A DNA stretch of 64,000 nucleotides, from positions 1 through 64,000 of the forward strand of contig NZ_JAYGHW010000094.1 in the NCBI RefSeq assembly GCF_034932185.1, in the 5' to 3' direction. This stretch comes from Spirulina sp034932185. Lineage in GTDB: Bacteria; Cyanobacteriota; Cyanobacteriia; Cyanobacteriales; Spirulinaceae. Shown here in pieces: positions 49,828 to 58,624 of the stretch. How positions within the stretch are numbered: the stretch's first letter is position 1; every line of letters begins with the position of its first letter. The notes under the pieces are model-generated. The model ran no database searches. It was not told the DNA's origin and worked only from the letters and a program-made list of their open reading frames with translations. The position numbers and the translations under genes are program-made.

Positions 49828-51288
49828 TTAAACCAAGGGGGGGGTTTGTAAATGCCATTCGGTAGATTGCTCGTAGGCATGGGCCACTTGAAAGAGCAAA
49901 TCTTCCCGCAACACTTTACTGATTAACTGCATCCCAATGGGCAAACCTTGGCTATCAAAACCGCAGGGGATACTAATGCCTGGTAAGCCTGCTAAATTCA
50001 CCGGAATTGTCATTAAATCCGAAAGATACATCGCTAAAGGATCATCGGTTTTTTCTCCGGCTTTAAAGGCCGTCGTGGGAGAGGTGGGACAAACCAAAAT
50101 ATCTACCTTTTCAAAGGCCGCATCAAAGTCCTGTTTGATCAACGTCCGTACTTTTTGGGCTTTGAGATAATAGGCATCGTAATAGCCAGCGGAAAGGGCA
50201 TAGGTTCCCAACATAATCCGCCGCTTCACCTCTGTACCAAAGCCTTGGGCGCGGGTGGTTTTATACATCTCAATCAAATTATCCGCATCTTCAGCCCGGA
50301 TCCCGTATTTCACCGCATCGTAGCGGGCCAGGTTTGCCGAGGCTTCCGAGGGGGCGATGATGTAATAGGCGGGTAAGCCGTAGCCAAAGCGCGGGCAGGA
50401 AATGACCTGAATTTCGGCCCCCAATTCTTGCAAGAGTTCCAATGCCTTTTTCACGGCATCTTCGACAACGGTTTCTAAACCACTGCCAAAGGTTTCTTTG
50501 ATAATGCCAATGCGGAGGCGGGATTTCGGGCGAAAATTGGGGCGCAATAACTTGGCATAGTCGGGAATTTGCACGTTTAAGCTGGTGGAATCCTTGGGAT
50601 CATGGCCGGCGATCGCCCCCAACAAAATTGCCGCATCCTCCACCGATCGCCCAAAGGGGCCAATTTGATCCAAAGAAGAGGCATAGGCCATCAGGCCATA
50701 GCGGGAGACTAAGCCATAGGTGGGCTTCATCCCCACCACGCCACAGAGCGCTGCCGGTTGCCGAATCGATCCCCCCGTATCCGACCCCAGGGCCACGGCG
50801 CATTGCCGGGCCGCCACCGCCGCCGCTGACCCGCCGGAGGATCCCCCCGGCACACGGTCTAAATCCCAGGGGTTACAGGTGCGGCCATAGCCGGAGTTTT
50901 CCGTGGAACTCCCCATGGCAAATTCATCTAAGTTGGTTTTGCCCACGATTACCGCCCCGGCATCTTTCAGCTTTTGGGTAACGGTGGATTCATAGGGGGG
51001 GACAAAGTTTTCTAAAATGCGTGAGCCGCCCGTGGTGGGAATGCCGGTAGTACAGAGATTATCTTTAATCGCAATGGGTACACCCGCCAACGGGCTAATG
51101 GTTTCCCCCGCCGCGATCTGAGCATCCACTTGTTGGGCTTGGGCCAAGGCTTCATCGGCCATGATGTGGAGGAAACTGTGAAGTTTTGGCTCAAGGGTGT
51201 TAATCCGCTCTAGGGTTTCTTGGGCAATTTCAACCGCAGAGCGCTCTTTACGAACCAGTTGTTTATGTAGCTCACGAATGGATGTCAT
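49828..51288 (-). CDS. gatA: Aspartyl/glutamyl-tRNA amidotransferase subunit A
   Basis: GatA supplies ammonia from glutamine to convert Glu-tRNA-Gln (and Asp-tRNA-Asn) to the amide form, with GatB and GatC. The ATG at 51288 gives 486 residues (MTSIRELHKQLVRKERSA); ATG 51363 overlaps the neighbouring gene. The amidase Ser-cisSer-Lys triad is visible: Lys in GVPIAIKDNL, Ser in PGGSSGGSAAAVAA and Ser in SDTGGSIRQPA. gatB and gatC are not in the window, as is usual in cyanobacteria. Confidence 0.97.
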   Translation of the reverse strand: MTSIRELHKQLVRKERSAVEIAQETLERINTLEPKLHSFLHIMADEALAQAQQVDAQIAAGETISPLAGVPIAIKDNLCTTGIPTTGGSRILENFVPPYESTVTQKLKDAGAVIVGKTNLDEFAMGSSTENSGYGRTCNPWDLDRVPGGSSGGSAAAVAARQCAVALGSDTGGSIRQPAALCGVVGMKPTYGLVSRYGLMAYASSLDQIGPFGRSVEDAAILLGAIAGHDPKDSTSLNVQIPDYAKLLRPNFRPKSRLRIGIIKETFGSGLETVVEDAVKKALELLQELGAEIQVISCPRFGYGLPAYYIIAPSEASANLARYDAVKYGIRAEDADNLIEMYKTTRAQGFGTEVKRRIMLGTYALSAGYYDAYYLKAQKVRTLIKQDFDAAFEKVDILVCPTSPTTAFKAGEKTDDPLAMYLSDLMTIPVNLAGLPGISIPCGFDSQGLPIGMQLISKVLREDLLFQVAHAYEQSTEWHLQTPPLV

Positions 51289-51352
51289 GCGGGTCGGGCG
51301 CGAAGGAGAACGAAATCTAAAGTACAGTGTACTCGTTTCTGAAGCAACCAGA

Positions 51353-52498
51353 CTACTCCCCACGGCCCCAAGGGGCGGCCAATTGGGCGGCTAAATTTTG
51401 CTTGAAGGCGCTGTAACCGTAGGCTTGGATTACGCCGGCCCGCAAGGCGGCGGGATTGTATAAACGGGGATGGGGATGGGTTTGGGTGAGGATGGCGGTG
51501 AGGGTTTGGGCGATCGCCCCCACATCGTCAGGATCCACCAATACCCCCAATTCTCCCCCCCGCAGGGCATCAATGGCCCCATCTTGATTCCCCCCAAGGG
51601 TGGGCTTGCCGGTGGCGATCGCCTCTAAATACACAATGCCAAACCCTTCCCCCCGGCTCGGCATCGCAAACAGATCACAAAGTTGATAATGGGCCGCTAA
51701 TTCCGCATCCGGCACAAATCCCGCCAACGTCACCGACCCCTGAAGATCCAGATCAGTAATTAACTGCTCAATGCGGGGGCGATCGTTCCCCTTACCCACC
51801 AGCAGGTAATGAACATCGGGCAACCGCTGCCGCACCTGGGGCAAAGCCCGCAAAATTTGGTCATAACCCTTATAGGCTTGGCTCTGATCCAGACGGGCCA
51901 CGGTGAGGATCACCGGCTGTTGAGGGGTGAGGCCGTAGCGGTGGAGGAGGGGCGGAGGTTTGGGGGCAGGGTAAAAGAGATTGGCATCGAAGGTATTGGG
52001 TAACACCGTGACGCGGGCCGGATCAATGGTAGGTTGTTCCGCCAGGAGGCGATCGCGGCTATAGTGGCTCACCGCCAAGAGGCGATCGGCCTGGGCAAAA
52101 CTGGCAATCAACCGCCGATCCGTCACCCCCCACACCTCAATGCCATGGGCCACCGCCCAATAGGGAATCCCCCACCACCGCTTAATCAGGGCCGCGAGGG
52201 GGGCAAAGTTGGTATGGGTGGCAATGATTAAATCCGGGGGCGATCGCCACACCCCATAGAGCAACTGCACCACATAACCCCAAGTCCGCACCCTGAGGGG
52301 CCAATGACCCCCAAAATGAAACCGCGTCCGGGGCTGAATGAGATCCTGCCCCACCGTGCGGCAGTCATGTTTGAGAAACACCTCCAACTGCAAATCCGGC
52401 CGTAGATCCTGAATCCCCCGCAGCAAAAACCCTGAATAGGTTTGAATGCCTCCCTTAAACTCGAAAATATTTGGAACCCAAAGATGGATCACCCCCAT
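51353..52498 (-). CDS. Glycosyltransferase family 4
   Basis: A 381-residue GT-B enzyme of the GT4 type. An N-terminal GG loop (FEFKGGIQTYSGFLLRG) and the donor-side motif PSRGEGFGIVYLEAIATGKP, with the EX7E-like glutamates, define the family; VILTVARLDQSQAYKGYDQ starts the C-terminal domain. It transfers a nucleotide-activated sugar to a polysaccharide or lipid acceptor, which is not determined. It lies 64 bp upstream of gatA on the same strand but is functionally unrelated. Confidence 0.88.
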   Translation of the reverse strand: MGVIHLWVPNIFEFKGGIQTYSGFLLRGIQDLRPDLQLEVFLKHDCRTVGQDLIQPRTRFHFGGHWPLRVRTWGYVVQLLYGVWRSPPDLIIATHTNFAPLAALIKRWWGIPYWAVAHGIEVWGVTDRRLIASFAQADRLLAVSHYSRDRLLAEQPTIDPARVTVLPNTFDANLFYPAPKPPPLLHRYGLTPQQPVILTVARLDQSQAYKGYDQILRALPQVRQRLPDVHYLLVGKGNDRPRIEQLITDLDLQGSVTLAGFVPDAELAAHYQLCDLFAMPSRGEGFGIVYLEAIATGKPTLGGNQDGAIDALRGGELGVLVDPDDVGAIAQTLTAILTQTHPHPRLYNPAALRAGVIQAYGYSAFKQNLAAQLAAPWGRGE

Positions 52499-52559
52499 AG
52501 CTCTTCCCCACGCCCCAACGGGTTCAGCGTTCCGCCAAAATTTTTCCTATCCTAGCCCC

Positions 52560-53975
52560 TTAGGGGTTGGCCGGAGGCAATGTCAAAATCGTGCGGGGTG
52601 GCGGAGTGTTTATGGTCAACACTTGAGGCGGTGTCGCATCGGGGGGATAAAGGAAATCCACCTGTACATCTCGCCGTTCCCCCGGTCGGAGACGTAATTC
52701 AACCAAGGGTTCTGCCCGTTGTCCCCGCCGTTGTACTAAATGAAAATATCGTTCCTGATCCCGATTGAAATCATCACGATAGCGGAACCGCACCGAACCC
52801 CGGAAGAAAATCCGATCCTCCGGCGGATTCAAAAACACCAACCGATCCTCTAAATTTTGCTTCAAAGGGGTTTGAATCGTCACCGTTACCGTTTGGGACT
52901 CACTGCTGGTGTTGTGGAGGGGCAGCGTCAGGTTGTAATGGACGGCATAGTTGCCATGGGCCCGCCGCGCTGTATCCCCATAGCGCACCAGCATCGGCGC
53001 ACTTTGAATCTGTTCTGTGCCGTGAGTGCCGGTGTCAGTGGTGCTGAGGGGATAGGAGAAGGATTGTCCCCGCTCTGGAATCGTGAGGGTTTCTGCTTTG
53101 GGGGTATCTGTGAGGGTGGCTTGCCATTCTGAGCCGACGGAAATGCCTGCAACTCGGCCATAAACATAGCGGCTGGGAGATGCATAGGGGGCCAAATCCC
53201 GAGGACTCACCAGCCGGCCATTAATGGCAACATTGCGCCATTCTCCCATCGTCGGAGTGCGGTAGGTGGTGCGGGTGACGGGGTTGGGGTCATCGGTATT
53301 GAGGTCGATGGCGGTGCTTTGCTCCGCTACTTCGTAGAGGGCGAGGTTGGAGATATAAACGGGGCCAGTACTTTCAAGGCGCATCATCGTCGAGCGGGCG
53401 CTGCTAATGGGGATGGGCATCACCGTCAGCATCCGCAGTTCTCGCGGTTGAATGACAATTTGCGAGGGGAAATAGGGCTGATTCACACCCCGGATGATGT
53501 CCCCAGCGAGGCGAGAGCCGGGGCCGGAAAAAATTTGACCATAGGGATCTTCGAGACGGGGGGGCAGCTCCACAAAGGGGGCATCATGGGAGTTGAGGTA
53601 GCTGACGGCCTGTCTGACTTTGAGCGTGACGGGACGAGCGCCGGCATTGTAGACCATCACCCCTTGGTAGAGGGTGCGGGGTTCACCGGCCGGGCGAGAA
53701 ATGTGGTGGGCAAAAAAATCAAACCGACCTTCTAAGGCTTGGTTGAGGTGGGCCTGGGGAATGGCGGTGCCTTGGGGGGGGAAGGTGGAGAGCAAAATGC
53801 CTTCGGTGGCGACGACTTCAGGGCTATTGCTGTTGAAAACGGGAATGCTATCCAGTTGCCCAGGCAAGGGGCGGATTTCATGCTGTTCAATCTGATATCG
53901 TTGGGGCGCGGATTCTGGAGCAACGAAGGCGGCAGGGGTTTGGGCCAGGAGGACGGGATACAGAAAAGGCAGCAT
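52560..53975 (-). CDS. DUF3370 exported protein
   Basis: A 471-residue protein. A short N-terminal signal (MLPFLYPVLLAQTPA) precedes HEIRPLPGQLDSIPVFNSNS and EGILLSTFPPQG, the recognisable opening of DUF3370, a cyanobacterial family of secreted or surface proteins. The remainder is strand-rich (PVTLKVRQAVSYLNSHDAPF, NGRLVSPRDLAPYASPSRYV) and ends in a Pro-rich tail. No enzyme motif. An AGGAG motif sits 15 bases before the ATG, somewhat far. Confidence 0.85.
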   Translation of the reverse strand: MLPFLYPVLLAQTPAAFVAPESAPQRYQIEQHEIRPLPGQLDSIPVFNSNSPEVVATEGILLSTFPPQGTAIPQAHLNQALEGRFDFFAHHISRPAGEPRTLYQGVMVYNAGARPVTLKVRQAVSYLNSHDAPFVELPPRLEDPYGQIFSGPGSRLAGDIIRGVNQPYFPSQIVIQPRELRMLTVMPIPISSARSTMMRLESTGPVYISNLALYEVAEQSTAIDLNTDDPNPVTRTTYRTPTMGEWRNVAINGRLVSPRDLAPYASPSRYVYGRVAGISVGSEWQATLTDTPKAETLTIPERGQSFSYPLSTTDTGTHGTEQIQSAPMLVRYGDTARRAHGNYAVHYNLTLPLHNTSSESQTVTVTIQTPLKQNLEDRLVFLNPPEDRIFFRGSVRFRYRDDFNRDQERYFHLVQRRGQRAEPLVELRLRPGERRDVQVDFLYPPDATPPQVLTINTPPPRTILTLPPANP

Positions 53976-54319
53976 TGAGTCGTTGATTCTCCTCTAAAAG
54001 AGCGTCAATGAATGGAGGTGGTTAAGTTAAGAGACAACTTTAACATTGATATCCATACTCTATCTGCACTCTGATGGTAGATTCGGGAGAGTTCCGGCGC
54101 GATCTGCCTCCCTCATTGAATCTCCGCTGAAGATAGCATCGTTATTGGGCGCAAGTGCAATTTTAGTGGTAAGAGCATTTTTAATTAACCAAATGAGTTC
54201 TTTTGTTCTGTTAAAAAGCAAGCCAATTGTTAAAATGCCACATTCGTTACAAATCGTGACACCATTCAGGCTACAATGCCCTATTGGTGTGAGTAAGTAT
54301 ATATAACTAGCAATAACCC
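53976..54319. other. Intergenic region, promoter of the small conserved gene only
   Basis: It holds the upstream region of DUF3370 and a TACAAT box at 54,270-54,275, about 45 bases before the ATG of the 58-codon gene. A frame at 54,046-54,306 has a non-ATG start and no features. Confidence 0.35.
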
Positions 54320-54496
54320 ATGATGCCTACTGCCTCTTTACCTCAGCTATCGAGCGATCGCGTCAACCCCAGCGTCAGTGCCTACAACCCTGATCAGCAG
54401 CTTAAATACCTGCATTTACAGGCAGAAGTCGAAGTTTTGATCCAGCAATTACAAACCCTGAAACTGCGCCAAGAGGTAGGCTGCCACCGAGATTAA
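54320..54496 (+). CDS. Small conserved cyanobacterial coiled-coil protein (58 aa)
   Basis: ATG 54320 (a second ATG follows at once) to TAA 54496. The C-terminal half, YLHLQAEVEVLIQQLQTLKL, forms an amphipathic leucine/glutamine-rich coiled coil; the N-terminus is Ser/Pro-rich. The pattern 'LKYLHLQAEVE..LQQLQ' is one I recognise from short cyanobacterial proteins of unknown function. A TACAAT -10-like box lies upstream. Confidence 0.65.
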   Translation: MMPTASLPQLSSDRVNPSVSAYNPDQQLKYLHLQAEVEVLIQQLQTLKLRQEVGCHRD

Positions 54497-54531
54497 TCCC
54501 GCAGGATTGCCTTCCTTGAGTCCGACCGTGC

Positions 54532-54730
54532 TATACTACAAAATGTAGTGCTTTACGGTGCGCCATGCGACTCAAACGCTGGGAATCCCCCCGCCGCCAA
54601 GGCCGCAACGATAAGGGCAAAGGCGGCTCGGCTCGACAAAGACAGGTGAAAAAACAGCATAAGCTTTGGAGCCAAAGGCTCAAGCAAAACCAGAATGATT
54701 CTGAAGGAGGGCGATCGCCCTCCTTTTTTT
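54532..54730 (+). ncRNA. Candidate small transcript (promoter to terminator, ~190 nt)
   Basis: A TATACT -10 box at about 54,533-54,538 is followed by roughly 190 bases ending in the strong terminator at 54,704-54,730. An open frame from ATG 54565 encodes a very basic peptide (MRLKRWESPRRQGRNDKGKG) but runs through the terminator without a stop, so coding is doubtful. No known RNA family recognised. A short mRNA is the alternative. Confidence 0.35.
54704..54730 (+). terminator. HIP1-centred rho-independent terminator
   Basis: AAGGAGGGCGATCGCCCTCC plus TT is a perfect palindrome around GCGATCGC followed by a run of seven or more T's. This is the clearest terminator in the window. Confidence 0.85.
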
Positions 54731-54773
54731 ATAGGGGCAAAATAGGGGCCAAAAACTTTTGCCAGAAGCCCAC

Positions 54774-54853
54774 GATCCCCCCGGCTGCGCCGACCCCCTT
54801 AAAAAGGGGGTTAAATCTCAAAACCCCCCTTTTTAAGGGGGGCAGGGGGGATC
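54774..54853. repeat. Dispersed ~80-bp element, copy 2
   Basis: Reverse complement of the element at 30,446-30,524: GATCCCCCCGGCTGCGCCGA, then AAAAAGGGGG and CCCCCCTTTTTAAGGGG palindromes and a GGGGGGATC end. It abuts the stop codon of the RHH-like gene. Confidence 0.8.
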
Positions 54854-55183
54854 CTAATGCTCGCCTTCGAGAAAATCATAAAGCACCTCATCGGGTTCAT
54901 CCTCATCATCCGTCAAGGGTGAATGGAGGGAAAAAGGCATGGGCAATTGAGGGGGAGTAGGGATGGGGCGGGTGAGGGATTGCACCGCATTGCGGAGGGC
55001 GGCGACTTCCGCTTCTAGGCTATCGAGGCGGGCAGTGTGGGGGCCAATGGCTTCGCCTAGATAAGTGGCGATCGCCTCGCGCATTAAATCCGTCGGGGCA
55101 ATTTTCCGCTCCGCCGCCAAGCGCTCTAGCTTGCTTTTCCACAGCAGGGGAATTTCACAATGGACTTTAATTAGATCACTCAT
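54854..55183 (-). CDS. Ribbon-helix-helix-like small protein with coiled coil
   Basis: A 109-residue protein. Residues 3-42 (IKVHCEIPLLWKSKLERLAA, then APTDLMREAIATYLGE) have the strand-helix-helix layout of CopG/Arc regulators. A heptad-like region follows (LDSLEAEVAALRNAVQSL), then a Pro-rich and acidic tail. It could be a DNA-binding regulator or an orphan antitoxin. No toxin gene adjoins it. Confidence 0.6.
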   Translation of the reverse strand: MSDLIKVHCEIPLLWKSKLERLAAERKIAPTDLMREAIATYLGEAIGPHTARLDSLEAEVAALRNAVQSLTRPIPTPPQLPMPFSLHSPLTDDEDEPDEVLYDFLEGEH

Positions 55184-55244
55184 GGCAGGGGGGCTGAATT
55201 GATCCCTATCCTAGCCCATTCAGCGAATTTCATATTATTCTGTC

Positions 55245-55595
55245 TCAAAGGGGCAGCTTGGCAATCCGATCAATCCACTCTTCTACGTCAGAGACTGCCC
55301 AAATCAACAGTAATTCTTCGATAACTAATTCAATCGATAATTTCCTGGAGACAATGATCAATCCTGAGCTTTGATGATTGGTGATAAATTCAGCAAACTC
55401 GGATGGCATCGTTCTGCGATCATGGCTGACCAAAATACGTCCTTGCTGTGCAGCGATCGCCAATACTTCTGAATCTTTAACCCCCTCTAATTCAGCAACA
55501 AAGGCAGATTGAAAGTCAATTGTTGGTTCTCGTCGTAAAACCCCGGTGACAATCGCCTGGTTTAAATCAGCATCGGCTTGATACAAGACGGTCAC
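55245..55595 (-). CDS. DUF5615 PIN-like toxin
   Basis: A 116-residue protein of the DUF5615 group, small PIN-like nucleases. Typical parts are an N-terminal strand with acidic residues (LYQADADLNQAIV), DSEVLAIAAQQGRILVSHDRRTM with the DSEVL and SHD motifs, and SSGLIIVSRKLSIELVIEEL. It overlaps the DUF433 gene by 4 bp (start within the antitoxin stop), the usual antitoxin-then-toxin order. Predicted RNase toxin. Confidence 0.85.
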   Translation of the reverse strand: MTVLYQADADLNQAIVTGVLRREPTIDFQSAFVAELEGVKDSEVLAIAAQQGRILVSHDRRTMPSEFAEFITNHQSSGLIIVSRKLSIELVIEELLLIWAVSDVEEWIDRIAKLPL

Positions 55596-55921
55596 GACCC
55601 TACCTGCTGCCTTGCGGCCTTAGCTGCCATGAGCTTGTCATACAAAGCAGGAGCAGTCGTTTGTAACGGTTGGGGCATAGCATCGAAAGCGGTTTCTTCG
55701 GCTGCTAAATAGGCATCGATCTCAGCACGATCAGCAAGATAGAAAGCGATCGCTCCATAAACCTGTTCAAGGGTCAGCAAGGGAAAAGACTGAACAATAC
55801 TTTCCGGTGACATCCCTTTTTGAAAAGCATAGACAATGGAGTCAAGGGAAATACGGGTTCCTTCTACCCAATAGGCATTGTTTTGATACGCTATGTAAGA
55901 TTTAGGGACTAAAACTGGCAT
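55592..55921 (-). CDS. DUF433 antitoxin
   Basis: A 109-residue DUF433 protein. It has GTRISLDSIVYAFQKGMSPE followed by SFPLLTLEQVYGAIAFYLAD, the winged-helix part typical of this antitoxin family. The C-terminal tail likely wraps the DUF5615 partner. It is first in a two-gene operon (4-bp overlap). Confidence 0.88.
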   Translation of the reverse strand: MPVLVPKSYIAYQNNAYWVEGTRISLDSIVYAFQKGMSPESIVQSFPLLTLEQVYGAIAFYLADRAEIDAYLAAEETAFDAMPQPLQTTAPALYDKLMAAKAARQQVGS

Positions 55922-56146
55922 AATCTTTTCGCTTTCACTAAGCTGTTATGGGTTTAAATTTCCAGGGTGATCCCCGGCTAACAGTATAAACATTGTAGCG
56001 TCAAGAGCTGATGAACACTTATTAGGTAAAGATTAACAATCGCCCCCTCACCTTCTCACAATTGCCCCCAGGGTAGTTCGGGAACCCTTGACCCTCCCCT
56101 AGGCTGGAGGGTTTACCCTGAAGGTATCCCGATATCAGCCTTGACC

Positions 56147-58405
56147 ATGACTCAGCAAACCCTCCAACTTCAGGGCATGAGTTGCGCCTCCTGCGCCCAA
56201 GCCATTGAACGGATCGTGAGCCGGATTGAAGGCGTAGAAGAATGTCGCGTTAACTTTGGGGCGGCGATCGCCACCCTCGATCATGACCCCCAAATTGCCC
56301 CCCTGGAAAAAATTCAAGGGGCGATCGCCCAAGCAGGCTACAGTTCTACCCCCTTCGTCGATCCCTTCAGTCTCCCCAATGATGACCCTGAAACGACCCA
56401 GGGGCAACAATTGCGGGCCAAGCTAACTTTGGGCATCATCGCCAGCAGCATCCTGATGATCGGCGGCTTGCCGATGATGACCGGCCTTCATCTCCCCGGC
56501 TGGCCGATGTGGCTCCATCATCCCTATCTGCAACTGCTGTTAACCACACCGATTATGGTGTGGGTGGGGCAATCCTTTTTTATCGGCGCTTGGCAGGCAG
56601 CCCGCCATCGTCGGGCGGATATGAATACATTGGTGGCTTTAGGAACAGGAACCGCCTATGTTTATTCCCTCTTCCCGACATTTTTCCCCCAATGGTTTCG
56701 CAGTCAAAATTTAGCCCCCGATGTTTATTATGAAGTGGCGGCGATGGTGGTGACGCTGGTGTTATTAGGCAAATTTTTAGAGCATCGCGCTCAGGGCAAA
56801 ACCTCCGCCGCCATTCGCCAATTGATCGGCCTGCAAGCAAAAACGGCGCGGGTGATCCGCGATGGGGAGCCGGTGGATATTCCGATTACTGCCGTCCAGG
56901 TGGGCGATCGCCTCCTCGTTCGTCCTGGGGAAAAAATTCCCGTTGATGGGATGATTGTCGCGGGTCGCTCAACGGTGGATGAGGCGATGGTGACGGGGGA
57001 AAGTCGCCCCGTGGAGAAAAACGTAGGGGATGAAGTGATTGGCGCAACCTTGAACCAAACCGGCAGCTTTGAATTCACCGCCCAATGGGTGGGATCGGCT
57101 ACAGTTTTGGCGCAAATTGTCCAACTCGTCCAAGAGGCCCAAGGCTCTAAAGCACCCATTCAACAATTGGCTGACCGGGTGACGGGGTGGTTTGTGCCGG
57201 TGGTGTTGGCGATCGCCCTCCTCACCTTCGGGATTTGGTGGATCAGTACTGGAGAATTTGCCCTTGCCTTGGTTCCCACCGTAGGCGTATTGGTGATTGC
57301 CTGCCCCTGTGCCTTGGGGTTAGCCACGCCTACCTCTGTAATGGTGGGGACGGGGAAGGGGGCAGAATTAGGGATTTTAATTAAAGGAGGGGAAAGTTTA
57401 GAATTAGCCCATCGCATCCGTACTGTTGTTTTGGATAAAACCGGCACGTTAACGACGGGTAAACCGACAGTTACAAACTACATCACCACCGCCGGAATTG
57501 AACAGGAATTAACCCTTTTAAGCCAGATCGCCGCCCTCGAAGCCCCATCCGAGCATCCCCTTGGTTTGGCGGTGGTGGCTTATGGCAAAAGCCAAGGGAT
57601 TAAAAATTTACCAACGGTGAAGGAGTTTGAGGCGATCGCCGGTTGTGGGGTACAGGGAGAAATTGCCGGAACAACGTTGCGCTTGGGAACGCGCCGCTGG
57701 TTTTTGGATTTAGGGTTAGATCCAGATGCCGCAATGATTCAGGATCAACCCCTCACTCAATGGGCGCACCGTTGGGAACAGGAGGCCAAAACCGTCGTTT
57801 GGATTGCCCAAGGTTCAAAAATTGTCGGTCTGATGGCGATTAGTGATGCCCTTAAACCCTCCTCCCGTGAGGTGGTGCAACGGTTGCAGCAGATGGGCTT
57901 ACAGGTGATCTTACTCACCGGAGATAACCAGGAAACCGCAGCGGCGATCGCCACCCAAGCGGGCATTACCCGCACCATCGCCCAAGTGCGCCCCGGTCAA
58001 AAAGCCGAAATCATCCGCGAACTCCAAAAAGAAGGGGGCTGTGTGGCCATGGTGGGGGATGGGATCAACGATGCACCCGCTCTAGCTCAAGCCGATGTGG
58101 GCATGGCCATTGGGACGGGAACCGATGTGGCCATGGCCGCCTCCGATATCACCCTCATCTCCGGCGACCTCACCGGCATCATCACCGCCATCCAACTGAG
58201 CCGCGCCACCCTCGCCAACATCCGCAGCAACCTCTTTTTTGCCTTCATCTACAACACCCTCAGCATCCCCATCGCCGCTGGCATCCTCTACCCCTTCACG
58301 GGCTGGCTCCTCAACCCCATCATCGCCGGAGCCGCCATGGCCCTCAGTTCCATCTCTGTTGTCAGTAATGCTTTGCGTCTGAAGAATTTCCAACACCGGA
58401 TTTAG
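56147..58405 (+). CDS. Copper-type P1B ATPase
   Basis: A 752-residue heavy-metal P-type ATPase (ATG 56147; TTG 56141 in frame). One N-terminal metal-binding domain has GMSCASC near residues 11-17. Eight membrane segments are expected; the ion-binding CPC motif is at ~385-387 (IACPCALGLATP). Other motifs: TGES, phosphorylation DKTGT near 430, HP in EHPLGLAV, and GDGINDAPALAQADVG. The CPC type and the CxxC domain suggest Cu(I)/Ag(I) transport, as in CtaA/PacS of cyanobacteria that supply plastocyanin or detoxify copper. Import to thylakoid versus efflux cannot be told. Confidence 0.94.
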   Translation: MTQQTLQLQGMSCASCAQAIERIVSRIEGVEECRVNFGAAIATLDHDPQIAPLEKIQGAIAQAGYSSTPFVDPFSLPNDDPETTQGQQLRAKLTLGIIASSILMIGGLPMMTGLHLPGWPMWLHHPYLQLLLTTPIMVWVGQSFFIGAWQAARHRRADMNTLVALGTGTAYVYSLFPTFFPQWFRSQNLAPDVYYEVAAMVVTLVLLGKFLEHRAQGKTSAAIRQLIGLQAKTARVIRDGEPVDIPITAVQVGDRLLVRPGEKIPVDGMIVAGRSTVDEAMVTGESRPVEKNVGDEVIGATLNQTGSFEFTAQWVGSATVLAQIVQLVQEAQGSKAPIQQLADRVTGWFVPVVLAIALLTFGIWWISTGEFALALVPTVGVLVIACPCALGLATPTSVMVGTGKGAELGILIKGGESLELAHRIRTVVLDKTGTLTTGKPTVTNYITTAGIEQELTLLSQIAALEAPSEHPLGLAVVAYGKSQGIKNLPTVKEFEAIAGCGVQGEIAGTTLRLGTRRWFLDLGLDPDAAMIQDQPLTQWAHRWEQEAKTVVWIAQGSKIVGLMAISDALKPSSREVVQRLQQMGLQVILLTGDNQETAAAIATQAGITRTIAQVRPGQKAEIIRELQKEGGCVAMVGDGINDAPALAQADVGMAIGTGTDVAMAASDITLISGDLTGIITAIQLSRATLANIRSNLFFAFIYNTLSIPIAAGILYPFTGWLLNPIIAGAAMALSSISVVSNALRLKNFQHRI

Positions 58406-58506
58406 GGAGAAGAGAGGATAGAGGCGAGAGAAAAGAGGGAGGTTGAGCGTTTTTCCTCACTTCTGGGGCGGACGAAAAAGGGCAAAAAATTTTTTGCCCC
58501 TACAAT

Positions 58507-58540
58507 CTTCTCACTCCTCACTCCTCACACCTCACTCCTT
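58507..58540. repeat. TCCTCAC heptamer tandem tract
   Basis: Imperfect tandem heptamers follow a short palindrome (GGGCAAAAAATTTTTTGCCC at 58,480-58,499) in the gap between the copper ATPase and cysE. Confidence 0.6.
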
Positions 58541-58624
58541 CCCCCAAGAACGGTTTCCCGCCCTCGTGTTTTCGCCCCCATCAACGTTAAGATAATCAAG
58601 GCTTAAGTTATTCCTGAAAAACTC

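Noticed and set aside
54046..54306. 86-codon frame before the 58-codon gene
   Set aside because: Non-ATG start, no recognisable features and no ribosome site.
54565..54960. 131-codon basic frame
   Set aside because: It reads through a strong terminator and a dispersed repeat and into an opposite-strand gene. The unit is listed as a candidate RNA instead.
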